From positions 1 to 47,524 of the forward strand of contig CBIHON010000040.1 of assembly GCA_966211965.1 (NCBI GenBank): a DNA stretch of 47,524 bases, in the 5' to 3' direction. Positions within the stretch are counted from its first letter, which is position 1; each line of letters opens with the position of its first letter. This DNA comes from CBIHON01 sp966211965 (GTDB taxonomy: Bacteria; Pseudomonadota; Gammaproteobacteria; Burkholderiales; Burkholderiaceae_D). The position numbers and the translations under genes are program-made. Shown here in pieces: positions 1 to 8,576 of this stretch. The notes below the pieces were generated by a model that saw only the letters and a program-made list of their open reading frames with translations, searched no databases and was not told the DNA's origin.

Positions 1-82
1 TCTTTGAGCTGGCCGCGCAACGTAGTCGTTCATCATCCGTTGCGCGGCCAGCTCAAAGCCGCCGCTCACTTCAAACGTTAAG
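1..82 (+). repeat. Partial attC-like recombination site (integron cassette)
   Basis: Positions 2-22 and 38-58 form a perfect 21-bp inverted repeat around a 15-nt spacer. The sequence then runs into a core-site-like heptamer GTTAAGC near 76-82 that fits the GTTRRRY consensus of integron attC sites. If the palindrome is symmetrical, the matching inverse core would lie about 20 bases before the window start, giving a site of roughly 105 bp, within the known attC size range. The gene that follows begins about 30 nt after the core, as expected for a cassette. No integrase gene is visible here, so the assignment rests on structure and spacing. Confidence 0.5.
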
Positions 83-110
83 CCTCTCAGCTCAGCCTGC
101 GCTTCCCCCC

Positions 111-650
111 ATGCTCACAAGGTACGCTCTCCTCGCACTGATCATAGGTCTCCACTTGACCTCCTTCGCTCAGACTTACAAGTGCACTAATCGCGACGGC
201 AGCGTCGGCTTTTCCGATAAGCCTTGCCTAGGAGCGCTTGCGGCGGCAACCAAGACGTCCTCTAATGCTGAGGCGAAGATCTCAAGGCTTTACGATCAAC
301 CTACTCAAACATTTGCCTCTGCAATGCAGAACAAGGAGAGGAAAGAGTTTGCCCAACGCGAGTTTGAGGCACTCGCGCGCGAGGCATATCGGCGGCATCA
401 GCTGTTGGATGCGTCGCAGTACAAGCGGATGCTCTGCGTCCCCTCAAAAGCCGGTGACATTCAGCCATTTGCTGGCGTTCAAATCAAAGGCGTGCACGAT
501 CTTTCCCAAGACGGTGTTGCTTTCGTTGCCGAGGAGGATCCCCCTTATCCTCTGCCAAATAGGGCGGCCTTCATCGGCGTCAAGTTCGCTTGGCGCTCTG
601 ACGGACCGTGTGTCAGCGGCATCGACAGATGGAGAATCATTAATAGGTAG
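111..650 (+). CDS. Secreted DUF4124-type hypothetical protein (probable cassette gene)
   Basis: The 179-residue product begins with a signal peptide (residues 1-20, ending ...LTSFAQ). It is followed by a short block YKCTNRDGSVGFSDKPC that resembles the DUF4124 N-terminal motif, with two cysteines that could form a disulphide in the periplasm. The rest is charged and not recognised; two more cysteines lie near residues 109 and 168. It sits between two attC-like sites with short non-coding flanks and has no operon partner, which is the layout of an integron gene cassette. The overlapping frame at 238-660 looks like a shadow. The function is unknown. Confidence 0.7.
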   Translation: MLTRYALLALIIGLHLTSFAQTYKCTNRDGSVGFSDKPCLGALAAATKTSSNAEAKISRLYDQPTQTFASAMQNKERKEFAQREFEALAREAYRRHQLLDASQYKRMLCVPSKAGDIQPFAGVQIKGVHDLSQDGVAFVAEEDPPYPLPNRAAFIGVKFAWRSDGPCVSGIDRWRIINR

Positions 651-696
651 AGAGGGTTAAGGGGCATTACGCATATAAGAACTTTGCCCCGTTGAG

Positions 697-725
697 GCCT
701 AACCCGCTCATGTCAAACATTAGGC
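697..725 (+). repeat. Very short attC-like site between two cassettes
   Basis: GCCTAAC at 697-703 matches the inverse core RYYYAAC and ATTAGGC at 719-725 is one base off the core GTTRRRY. Only 15 nt separate them, so the usual extrahelical-base hairpin of an attC site is missing. The outer bases pair (GCCTAA/TTAGGC). It looks like an attC site that has lost its centre, or a cassette junction left by deletion. The next gene begins 12 nt downstream. Confidence 0.45.
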
Positions 726-736
726 GTCAGTCAACC

Positions 737-1096
737 ATGGTCGCAGATCTTTCCGCGCTTCTGCCGAAGACGAAGTTCGACACGGACAAGGCGTCCGCCT
801 TAGTTGCTCTCGGCTTTCCGGCGGTCGAACCGGTAATGTCGAGAATCCTCGAGTGGCTGCAAGACCTGCACTGGCCAGTCGGGTTCATCTTTAAGCCATT
901 CATAGCCGATATCGGAGCGCCTCTTGCCCCTCACATCAAGGAAGTACTACGCGGAAACGACGATAGTTGGAAGTACAGTTTGCTCGTGGCTGTTGTCGCT
1001 CATTCACCTGAGTTCGCGCGTAGCCTTTGCCCGGAGCTGCAGCGATTGGCGAACGAGCCGACCACGGGGGAAGCTACGCCGCGTCCTCCGACGTGA
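737..1096 (+). CDS. DUF5071-type hypothetical protein (probable cassette gene, altered C-terminus)
   Basis: I place the start at ATG 737 (MVADLSALLPKTKF), because the earlier ATG at 692-region falls inside the attC-like site. The 119-residue product has the signature layout of DUF5071 proteins: LLPKTKFDTDKA at the N-terminus, EWLQDLHWPV in the middle, a GAPLAPHIKEVL segment, DSWKYSLL, and ELQRLANEPT near the end. The fold is probably a small helical, HEAT-like domain; no catalytic residues are known to me. The last dozen residues (TGEATPRPPT) do not look like the usual acidic family tail, so the 3' end may be truncated or frameshifted where the array meets the ruvB locus. The function is unknown. 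Confidence 0.65.
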   Translation: MVADLSALLPKTKFDTDKASALVALGFPAVEPVMSRILEWLQDLHWPVGFIFKPFIADIGAPLAPHIKEVLRGNDDSWKYSLLVAVVAHSPEFARSLCPELQRLANEPTTGEATPRPPT

Positions 1097-1220
1097 TTGC
1101 GTTGTATGAGCAGATTGCCGGCATGCGAACAACGTCCACTTTCCCAGGAGCCCGAATGCCGACGCCTATCGCGAGACAGTGTCGCTTATCGTCTACGCCG
1201 CTATTGGCGCGGCGCCGAGA
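1097..1220. other. Non-coding junction between cassette region and ruvB
   Basis: This 124-bp stretch lies between the convergent DUF5071-type gene and ruvB. It holds no recognisable third attC site. Short protein-like stretches in two plus-strand frames (around 1085-1130 and 1150-1200) could be debris of a lost cassette gene, but I cannot identify them. A GC-rich weak inverted repeat near 1196-1217 may serve as a terminator for ruvB. Confidence 0.35.
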
Positions 1221-2288
<1,068 letters not shown>

Positions 2289-2306
2289 GACCAGATTGTA
2301 ACGCTA

Positions 2307-2885
2307 TCAGCCTTTGGATAAAGCCTTCAAAGCCAATTTGATGCCCTCCGAAACACCGGTGCCGGCAGGCACTTGTTTCAACGCCAGCATCGCTTCCTTG
2401 TCGGAATAACCAAGTGCAACCAGGGCGTTCAAGATATCGGATGTCGCATCATTGTGCACCACGCCGCCCATCGCACCAAGGTCCGCGCCGAGCTTGCCTT
2501 TCAGTTCCAGCAACAGGCGCTCGGCGGTTTTCTTGCCGATGCCCGGCACCTTGGTGAGGCGCCCGGCTTCTTGCAGAGTGATCGCTTGCGACAGATCGGC
2601 GACGGACATGCCGGACAGGATGGAGAGTGCGGTGCGTGCGCCGATGCCGGATATCTTGATGAGTTCCTTGAAGACATTGCGCTCTTCCACCGTGCCGAAA
2701 CCGTACAGCAGATGCGCATCTTCGCGCACCGTGAGATGGGTCAGCAAGACGATCTTTTCTCCCAGTCCGGGCAGGTTGTAAAAGGTGCTCATCGGCACGC
2801 CGACTTCATAGCCGACGCCATTGCAATCGACCAGCAATTGGGGCGGATTTTTTTCGAGCAGGATTCCGGAGAGACGTCCGATCAT
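2307..2885 (-). CDS. ruvA: Holliday junction DNA helicase subunit RuvA
   Basis: RuvA binds the four-way junction as a tetramer and loads RuvB. The 192-residue product begins MIGRLSGILLEK (OB-fold domain I). It has the tandem helix-hairpin-helix region around residues 70-130 (ISGIGARTALSILSG and VPGIGKKTAERLLLELK) and a C-terminal RuvB-contacting domain (ILNALVALGYSDKEA). Length and domain order are typical. It lies between ruvC (72 nt upstream) and ruvB (18 nt downstream) on the same strand. Confidence 0.98.
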   Translation of the reverse strand: MIGRLSGILLEKNPPQLLVDCNGVGYEVGVPMSTFYNLPGLGEKIVLLTHLTVREDAHLLYGFGTVEERNVFKELIKISGIGARTALSILSGMSVADLSQAITLQEAGRLTKVPGIGKKTAERLLLELKGKLGADLGAMGGVVHNDATSDILNALVALGYSDKEAMLALKQVPAGTGVSEGIKLALKALSKG

Positions 2886-2957
2886 GTTGGGAGGGCCTTG
2901 AAAATGGGAGCTTGAATGATACAGGACAACGCGCTACGACAAGGGCGGGACAAGGCC

Positions 2958-3500
2958 TTATCCGACCAGGCGCCCTCTGCGCACCCGCAAGCCCTTCTTC
3001 GCCAAGACAGGCGCCAAGGCACCCAGCGTCGCCAAGGCATCGCCGCTATGCGCATGGCAAATCGCCACGCCCAAAGCATCGGCCGCATCGGTGCCAGGCA
3101 TGCCGGACAGCAGCAGCAAGCGCTGCACCATGTCCTGTACTTGCGACTTATGTGCCTTGCCTTGTCCGACCACTGCTTGCTTGACTTGCAATGCGGTATA
3201 TTCGGCGACCGCCAAATCGGCTGCGACCAGCGCGCAGATGGCCGCGCCGCGCGCCTGGCCGAGCAGCAGCGTGGATTGCGGATTGACGTTGACGAATACC
3301 TTTTCGATTGCGGCGCAATCGGGACGGTAGAGACGGATGATTTCGGATACGCCCTGCAGGATGGTCTTGAGGCGCTGCGGTAAATCGGCATCCGGCGTTT
3401 TGATGGTGCCGGATGCGATATAGCTGAGCTTGTTGCCCTGCTTGTGGATGACCCCGAAGCCGGTAGTGCGCAGGCCGGGGTCGATGCCGAGGATTTTCAT
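2958..3500 (-). CDS. ruvC: Crossover junction endodeoxyribonuclease RuvC
   Basis: RuvC is the dimeric resolvase that cuts Holliday junctions symmetrically. The 180-residue protein starts MKILGIDPGL. The four acidic catalytic residues fall at D7, E66 (AAIEKVF), D138 and D141 (GTDAADALG), which is the same numbering as the E. coli enzyme. The tail beyond residue 155 (LAPVLAKKGLRVRRGRLVG) is basic. It starts 12 nt after the purH stop, so the two genes are probably one transcript, followed by ruvA and ruvB. Confidence 0.98.
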   Translation of the reverse strand: MKILGIDPGLRTTGFGVIHKQGNKLSYIASGTIKTPDADLPQRLKTILQGVSEIIRLYRPDCAAIEKVFVNVNPQSTLLLGQARGAAICALVAADLAVAEYTALQVKQAVVGQGKAHKSQVQDMVQRLLLLSGMPGTDAADALGVAICHAHSGDALATLGALAPVLAKKGLRVRRGRLVG

Positions 3501-3512
3501 TACGACACGGTA

Positions 3513-5078
3513 TTAATGCCGGAAATGCCGCGCTCCAGTAAACAACATCACCACGCCTTGCTCATCTGCCGCATCGATCACTTCCTGATCCCGCATCGAA
3601 CCGCCCGGCTGAATCACGCAAGTCGCGCCGGCCGCGACCACCACATCCAGCCCGTCGCGGAACGGGAAAAACGCGTCCGACGCCACTGCGGAACCAGCCA
3701 GCGTCAGGCCCGCATTCTGCGCCTTGATCGACGCGATGCGCGCCGAGTCGACCCGGCTCATTTGCCCGGCGCCGACGCCTAGCGTCATGCCGTTGGCACA
3801 GAACACGATCGCATTCGACTTGACGAACTTCGCGACCCGCCACGCAAACATCAGGTCCTGCAATTGCTGTTGCGTCGGCTGTTTCTTGGTGACGATTTTC
3901 AACTCGGCCAGATCGACGTTTTTCGCATCCGGCGATTGCACCAGCAAGCCGCCGCCGACGCGTTTGAAATCATGCGCATTGATCGCATCGCCCAACGGCA
4001 CTTGCAGCAAGCGTACGTTTTGCTTCGCTGCGAAAACCTGTTTGGCCTGGTCGGTAAACGAAGGCGCGATGACCACTTCCACAAACTGCTTGGCAACCGC
4101 TTCCGCCGCATTGCCGTCAAGCTCTTCATTGAATGCGATGATGCCGCCGAAAGCCGAGGTCGGGTCGGTTTGCAAAGCCTTGCTGTACGCTTCCAGCACG
4201 CTGGCGCCGATCGCCACGCCGCAGGGATTGGCGTGCTTGATGATGACACAGGCGGTTTCACCGAAGGTCTTCACGCACTCCCAAGCAGCGTCGGCGTCGG
4301 CAATGTTGTTGTACGAGAGTTCCTTGCCTTGCAATTGCGTGTAGTTGGCCAAGGCGCCAGCGGCCACTTTGAGATCGCGGTAAAACGCCGCCGACTGGTG
4401 CGGATTTTCGCCATAGCGCATTTCCTGCACTTTTTCAAAATGCAGGTTCAAGGTCGCCGGATAGGCGCTGCGCGTGGCGTGCTGCTTGTCCTCGCCCAAT
4501 GACGTGAAGTAATTGGTGATCGCGCCGTCGTATTGTGCGGTGTGCGCGAATACTTTTTTGGCGAGCGCAAATCTGGTCTCGTAGGTAACCTCGCCATTGT
4601 TGGCATTCAATTCGCCCAGCACCACTGCGTAATCCGACGGATCGCAAATCACGACCACATCCTTATGATTTTTCGCCGACGAGCGCAGCATGGCCGGGCC
4701 GCCGATATCGATGTTTTCAATCGCGTCTTCCAGTGTGCATTGCTTCTTGGCGACGGTTTGCTGAAAGGGATACAAATTCACCACAACCAGGTCGATGGTT
4801 GGTATCGCGTGTTTTTCCAGCGCGGTGACATGCTCGGGAAAATCGCGGCGCGCCAGAATGCCGCCGTGCACTTTCGGATGCAAAGTCTTGACCCGCCCGT
4901 CCAGCATTTCCGGGAAGCCTGTGTAATCGGCCACCTCAGTCACCTTGACGCCGTTATCGGCCAGCAGTTTGGCGGTGCCGCCGGTGGAGAGAATGTTGAC
5001 GCCGCGCGCCGCGAGCGCACGCGCAAAATCGAGAACGCCGGTCTTGTCGGAGACGGAAATGAGGGCTTGTTTGATCAT
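3513..5078 (-). CDS. purH: Bifunctional AICAR formyltransferase/IMP cyclohydrolase PurH
   Basis: PurH performs the last two steps of IMP synthesis. I use the start MIKQALISVS at 5078 rather than the longer reading frame, because it is the conserved family N-terminus. The 521-residue product has the MGS-like IMP cyclohydrolase domain first (DKTGVLDFAR at 11-20; GRVKTLHPKVHGG at 61-73). The AICAR transformylase domain follows, with RYGENPHQSA at about 221-230 and KHANPCG at 281-287, which includes the catalytic Lys-His. It lies between fis and ruvC on the minus strand, a Burkholderiales arrangement. Confidence 0.98.
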   Translation of the reverse strand: MIKQALISVSDKTGVLDFARALAARGVNILSTGGTAKLLADNGVKVTEVADYTGFPEMLDGRVKTLHPKVHGGILARRDFPEHVTALEKHAIPTIDLVVVNLYPFQQTVAKKQCTLEDAIENIDIGGPAMLRSSAKNHKDVVVICDPSDYAVVLGELNANNGEVTYETRFALAKKVFAHTAQYDGAITNYFTSLGEDKQHATRSAYPATLNLHFEKVQEMRYGENPHQSAAFYRDLKVAAGALANYTQLQGKELSYNNIADADAAWECVKTFGETACVIIKHANPCGVAIGASVLEAYSKALQTDPTSAFGGIIAFNEELDGNAAEAVAKQFVEVVIAPSFTDQAKQVFAAKQNVRLLQVPLGDAINAHDFKRVGGGLLVQSPDAKNVDLAELKIVTKKQPTQQQLQDLMFAWRVAKFVKSNAIVFCANGMTLGVGAGQMSRVDSARIASIKAQNAGLTLAGSAVASDAFFPFRDGLDVVVAAGATCVIQPGGSMRDQEVIDAADEQGVVMLFTGARHFRH

Positions 5079-5176
5079 GATGGAAAATGCCGGAAGTGAG
5101 AGAAAATCTGCTTGCTGCGAGGCGGATACGGCGCGGCGCATCCGCCTCGCATCTGCCTTGTTACTGCTTTTTTACG

Positions 5177-5410
5177 TTATAACAATCCATGCTGCTGCAA
5201 CTTCTTGCGCAGCGTGTTTCGATTGATGCCGAGCATCTCGGCGGCGTGCGACTGGTTGCCGCCGGCGCGCGCCATCACGGCCTCGAATATCGGTTTTTCG
5301 ACGGTCGATACGACCATCTCGTAGACGTTCGAAGGCGTTTGTTCACCCAAGTCCTTGAAATATCTTTCGAGGCTTTTCTTGACGACGTCCTGGATGTTGT
5401 CTTTGCTCAT
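5177..5410 (-). CDS. fis: Fis-family DNA-binding regulator
   Basis: This is a 77-residue Fis-type nucleoid protein and transcription factor. I start it at MSKDNIQDVV (5410); the longer frame reads back over the end of dusB. The N-terminal part (VVKKSLERYFKDLGEQ) forms the dimer core. The C-terminal helix-turn-helix spans about residues 50-76 (GNQSHAAEMLGINRNTLRKK). It is shorter than the 98-residue E. coli Fis, as is usual in betaproteobacteria. It begins 28 nt after dusB, matching the widely conserved dusB-fis operon. Confidence 0.95.
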   Translation of the reverse strand: MSKDNIQDVVKKSLERYFKDLGEQTPSNVYEMVVSTVEKPIFEAVMARAGGNQSHAAEMLGINRNTLRKKLQQHGLL

Positions 5411-5438
5411 GCTGTGCTTTGTAAAGGCTGAATTTTTA

Positions 5439-6464
5439 TCAGGCTGCCAGTTTTTCCGGCCGGCCATACGGGGACGCGTATTGTAACCGCTCGCCATATG
5501 CCGACTGCAAATCGAAGAACCCGCGGACCGCAGCCAATTGCTCTTCGCAATCCTCCAGCCGGTTCATGGCCTGGCGAAACGCCTCACCGCCGGGCAAGTC
5601 GCGCACGTACCAGCCGATGTGCTTGCGGGCGGTACGCACTCCGACGTACTCGCCGTAGAACGCGTAGTGGGCACGCAAATGCTCATCCATCAAGGCGCGC
5701 ACTTCGGCTACCAGCGGCGCCGGCAGATGTTCGCCGGTTCGTAAAAAATAATCGATTTCACGGCAGATCCACGGCCGCCCCTGTGCCGCGCGGCCGATCA
5801 TCACTGCGTCTGCCTTGGTCGCTTCAAGGACGAATTTCGCTTTCTCCGGTGTGGTGATATCGCCGTTGGCAACCACGGGAATCGATACCGAAGATTTCAC
5901 TGCCGCGATGGTGTCGTATTCCGCCTCACCGCTGTATCCATCGGCACGGGTACGCCCGTGCAGTGTCAGCATTGCGATGCCGGCCGACTCGGCGATGGCG
6001 GCGATGGCAAGCGCATTTTTGTTCTGGCGGTCCCAGCCGGTACGAAACTTCAGCGTGACAGGCACATCGACTGCAGCGACTACTGCGTCGAGAATACGGC
6101 CGACCAGTGTTTCATTTTGCAGCAAGGCTGAACCGCACCAGCTATTGCAAACTTTCTTGACCGGGCAGCCCATGTTGATGTCGATGATTTGCGCACCGCG
6201 CTCGACATTGAATTTCGCACATTCTGCAAGCATGGCCGGATCGGCGCCGGCGATCTGCACCGCTTTCGGCTCCATCTCGCCGTCATGATTGGTGCGGCGC
6301 GCGCTCTTTTCGGTTTGCCACAGACGCGGATTGGATGCCGCCATTTCGGATACCGTGTAGCCAGCGCCGAGCTGTTTGCAAAGCTGCCGAAAAGGCCGAT
6401 CCGTCACCCCGGCCATCGGAGCGACGAAAATATTGTTGCGCAGCATGTAAGGGCCGATGTGCAC
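5439..6464 (-). CDS. dusB: tRNA-dihydrouridine synthase DusB
   Basis: DusB is an FMN-dependent enzyme that reduces uridine to dihydrouridine in tRNA. The 341-residue protein starts with a GTG codon at 6464 (VHIGPYMLRNNIFVAPMAGV), which matches the family N-terminus better than the internal ATG at 6446. The catalytic cysteine is C106 in MGCPVKKVCN (98-107), and FMN-site segments follow (TLKFRTGWD, ANGDITTPEKA, MIGRAAQGRPWI). The next residues read SWCGSALL where many homologues have VWAGSALM, a minor variation. It is the first gene of a probable dusB-fis operon. Confidence 0.96.
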   Translation of the reverse strand: MHIGPYMLRNNIFVAPMAGVTDRPFRQLCKQLGAGYTVSEMAASNPRLWQTEKSARRTNHDGEMEPKAVQIAGADPAMLAECAKFNVERGAQIIDINMGCPVKKVCNSWCGSALLQNETLVGRILDAVVAAVDVPVTLKFRTGWDRQNKNALAIAAIAESAGIAMLTLHGRTRADGYSGEAEYDTIAAVKSSVSIPVVANGDITTPEKAKFVLEATKADAVMIGRAAQGRPWICREIDYFLRTGEHLPAPLVAEVRALMDEHLRAHYAFYGEYVGVRTARKHIGWYVRDLPGGEAFRQAMNRLEDCEEQLAAVRGFFDLQSAYGERLQYASPYGRPEKLAA

Positions 6465-6558
6465 GATGCGGGAACTTGGAAGAACGGGGAAGGCGTTATT
6501 TTACCTGAGGTTCTGCCTAATAAATAAGCATATTGTGTAACGGAAAAAATAGCCGGCT

Positions 6559-6681
6559 CTAGAGCATTTTTAGCCTGACCGTGCGGAGTCAAGGTCAGGC
6601 CGAGGAGCGGACGCGTACAGGCGTACGCCGAGCACCGGAGGGCTGAGATTGGCCCGTACGGTCAGGCTAAAAATGCTCTAG
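6559..6681. repeat. CTAG-bounded palindromic element, first copy
   Basis: Positions 6559-6582 and 6658-6681 are a perfect 24-bp inverted repeat, each end bounded by CTAG. The 75 bp between them continue as an imperfect palindrome around a GTACAGGCGTAC-like centre (about 6615-6626), so the whole 123 bp could fold into one long hairpin. It lies between the start of dusB and the end of the downstream phosphatase gene, whose TAG stop codon (6678-6680) is part of the right arm. It codes for nothing. The best guess is a small non-autonomous mobile element (MITE) or a REP-like element, possibly also acting as a terminator. Confidence 0.8.
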
Positions 6682-7355
6682 GCGCAGCGCCGGTCAAGTT
6701 CGTCAAGAACTGGCTTGGCGGTCTTTTCGACCTCAAGGTGTGCCACCTCGCCCCAGGATTGCAAAGTCAACACATCGTTATGGAAAGTAAATCGATTGAT
6801 GCTTGCATTCAGGATCGTATAGTCGCGCGGCGCGTTCAAAGGCAACGACCGCGCAGCGCGATGCGCGCATTCCAATACGCCGCCATGCGCCACCAGCGCA
6901 ATCTTTCGGCCGCGGTATTGCCGTGCATGCCGCAGGATGGCAGACATGGCACGCTCCTGGAATCGGCGGATGCTCTCCCCCTCCCGTTCGCCCGCCGGAA
7001 ACACGAAGTCGATTTCGCGCGCTTGCCAAGCAGCATAGGCTTCGGGGTAACGGTCGCCGATATCGCTGTAAGTCAAGCCTTCGAATGCGCCATAACAACG
7101 TTCGCGCAAGCCCGCATCGACTTGAACCAGCAAGCCCTGGCGCTGCCCGATGGCTTGCGCGGTTTGCATGGCGCGCTGCAAGTCGCTGGAAACGATCGCG
7201 TCCAGCGGCTCGCCGCGCAACCATTCGCCGAGCGCCGCGGCTTGGCGCTCTCCTTGTTCGTTGAGAGGAATGTCGAGATGGCCTTGCAGGCGCTTCACGG
7301 CATTCCATGCAGTTTCGCCGTGGCGTATCAATAGAATTTGCGCGGCATCGATCAT
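6678..7355 (-). CDS. Histidine phosphatase family protein (GpmB/CobC-like)
   Basis: The product is a member of the phosphoglycerate mutase-like phosphatase superfamily, with the catalytic LLIRHGETAWN near the N-terminus, a second motif RCYGAFEGLTYSDI, and the C-terminal VAHGGVLECA. I place the start at ATG 7355 (MIDAAQILLIRHGE); a GTG at 7364 that overlaps the upstream stop by 4 bp is the alternative. The protein is about 225 residues, typical for GpmB-like broad phosphatases. True substrates in this family are hard to predict, and alpha-ribazole phosphatase or a general sugar phosphatase are both possible. Its stop codon lies inside the palindromic element. Confidence 0.88.
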   Translation of the reverse strand: MIDAAQILLIRHGETAWNAVKRLQGHLDIPLNEQGERQAAALGEWLRGEPLDAIVSSDLQRAMQTAQAIGQRQGLLVQVDAGLRERCYGAFEGLTYSDIGDRYPEAYAAWQAREIDFVFPAGEREGESIRRFQERAMSAILRHARQYRGRKIALVAHGGVLECAHRAARSLPLNAPRDYTILNASINRFTFHNDVLTLQSWGEVAHLEVEKTAKPVLDELDRRCA

Positions 7356-7360
7356 GCTGC

Positions 7361-7990
7361 TCACTTTTTCAATGCAGGGTTGAGTGTGTAAGTGCCTGTG
7401 AGTTTCGCCTCGCCCAGGATATGGCCGCGAATTGCATCGCGCACCTGGTGCCCGGTAAATTTTCCCTCGACCGGCACGCGCTCAAGGTCGAGCGCGTACA
7501 GCGTAAACACGTAATGATGCAGAATCGAGTCATTCCAAGGGGGGCATGGGCCGTCGTAGCCGAAGTAGTCGCCGGACATCGCGACATCGGCGGCAAACCA
7601 GCCGGTGTAATCGTTCAAGCCGTGGCGCGCCGCGTGCAAAGTTGCGGGGCCGGGCTTGCCGTGCGGCGTGATACCCGCGCAATATTCACCAGCCGCAATG
7701 GTTGCGATATCGGCAGGCAAGTCGATCAAGGTCCAATGAAAGAAGTCGACGCGCGGCAAATCTGCTGGCACGGTCTTGCCCTCTTGATTCACATCATCGC
7801 CCTCCGACGGCACATCGGGATCATGGCAAATCAGCGCCAGCGACTTGGTGCCGGCAGGCAGTCCGCTCCAGGCCAGATGCGGATTTTTGTTGGCGGACAG
7901 GGTCACGTGCGTGCCGGGGTCGATCACGCAAAACGCGAATTCGCCGGGAATCGCTGCGCCATCCTGAAACGAATCACTCCAGAGTTTCAT
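7361..7990 (-). CDS. YbhB/YbcL family (PEBP-like) protein
   Basis: The 209-residue protein belongs to the bacterial Raf-kinase-inhibitor-like (phosphatidylethanolamine-binding) family. Visible hallmarks are NPHLAWSGLPAGTKSLALICHDPD near residues 35-65 (ligand-pocket DPD motif), FHWTLIDLP, and GYDGPCPPWNDSILHHYVFTLYALD. It is longer than E. coli YbhB (158 residues) because of an extra segment around residues 70-90. There is no signal peptide, so it is probably cytoplasmic. The start is supported by AAGGAG seven nucleotides upstream. It overlaps or abuts the phosphatase gene, suggesting cotranscription. The biochemical role is unknown. Confidence 0.88.
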   Translation of the reverse strand: MKLWSDSFQDGAAIPGEFAFCVIDPGTHVTLSANKNPHLAWSGLPAGTKSLALICHDPDVPSEGDDVNQEGKTVPADLPRVDFFHWTLIDLPADIATIAAGEYCAGITPHGKPGPATLHAARHGLNDYTGWFAADVAMSGDYFGYDGPCPPWNDSILHHYVFTLYALDLERVPVEGKFTGHQVRDAIRGHILGEAKLTGTYTLNPALKK

Positions 7991-8065
7991 GTCAGTCTCC
8001 TTAATCCTTAAGATTCAAGATAGATGCCTCCGAACGAGCGGAGTTGCTTCAACAAATAAGCGACA

Positions 8066-8527
8066 TCATTTCAGCGCGCCATCTGGCGGCCTGACCTGCA
8101 ACCAGAACGTTACCGGCCCGTCATTGGTCAGCGACACTTTCATGTCCGCCCCGAATCGCCCGGTCTGGACCAGCGGATGCCGCACACTCGCCTGCTTGAC
8201 GAAATAATCGAATAAACGCCGGCCCTCTTCCGGCGCCGCCGCTGGTGTGAACGAAGGCCGCGTGCCGGATTTGGTATCCGCGGCCAGCGTAAATTGCGGC
8301 ACCAGCAGCAAGCCGCCGGCAACATCGACGACACTTCGGTTCATCTTGCCCGCATCATCGGAGAACACCCGGTAAGACAACAACTTGGACAACAAGGCGT
8401 CGGCTTCGCGCTCGCTATCGCCACGCTCGGCACACAGCAACACCATCATGCCGGCATCGATGGCGCCGACCATAATGCCATCGACAACGACATTGGCGTG
8501 CGAGACGCGCTGCAGAAGAGCGATCAT
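8066..8527 (-). CDS. dtd: D-aminoacyl-tRNA deacylase Dtd
   Basis: Dtd removes D-amino acids mischarged onto tRNA. The 153-residue protein begins MIALLQRVSHANVVVDG. It carries the two family motifs: PQFTLAAD (the SQFTL motif with Pro in place of Ser, common in betaproteobacteria) and NDGPVTFWLQ (the cross-subunit NxGPVT motif holding the Gly-cisPro pair). The length is typical. It is on the same strand as and downstream of tyrS, a fitting pairing because tyrosyl-tRNA synthetase can mischarge D-tyrosine. Confidence 0.95.
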   Translation of the reverse strand: MIALLQRVSHANVVVDGIMVGAIDAGMMVLLCAERGDSEREADALLSKLLSYRVFSDDAGKMNRSVVDVAGGLLLVPQFTLAADTKSGTRPSFTPAAAPEEGRRLFDYFVKQASVRHPLVQTGRFGADMKVSLTNDGPVTFWLQVRPPDGALK

Positions 8528-8576
8528 GTTTCCGGGCTCGAATTTATTTGAATGAAAACCGGCTTCAATTGCATGC

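Noticed and set aside
1097..1220. A third attC site after the DUF5071-type gene
   Set aside because: No pair of RYYYAAC and GTTRRRY cores with a symmetrical fold was found between the gene and ruvB.
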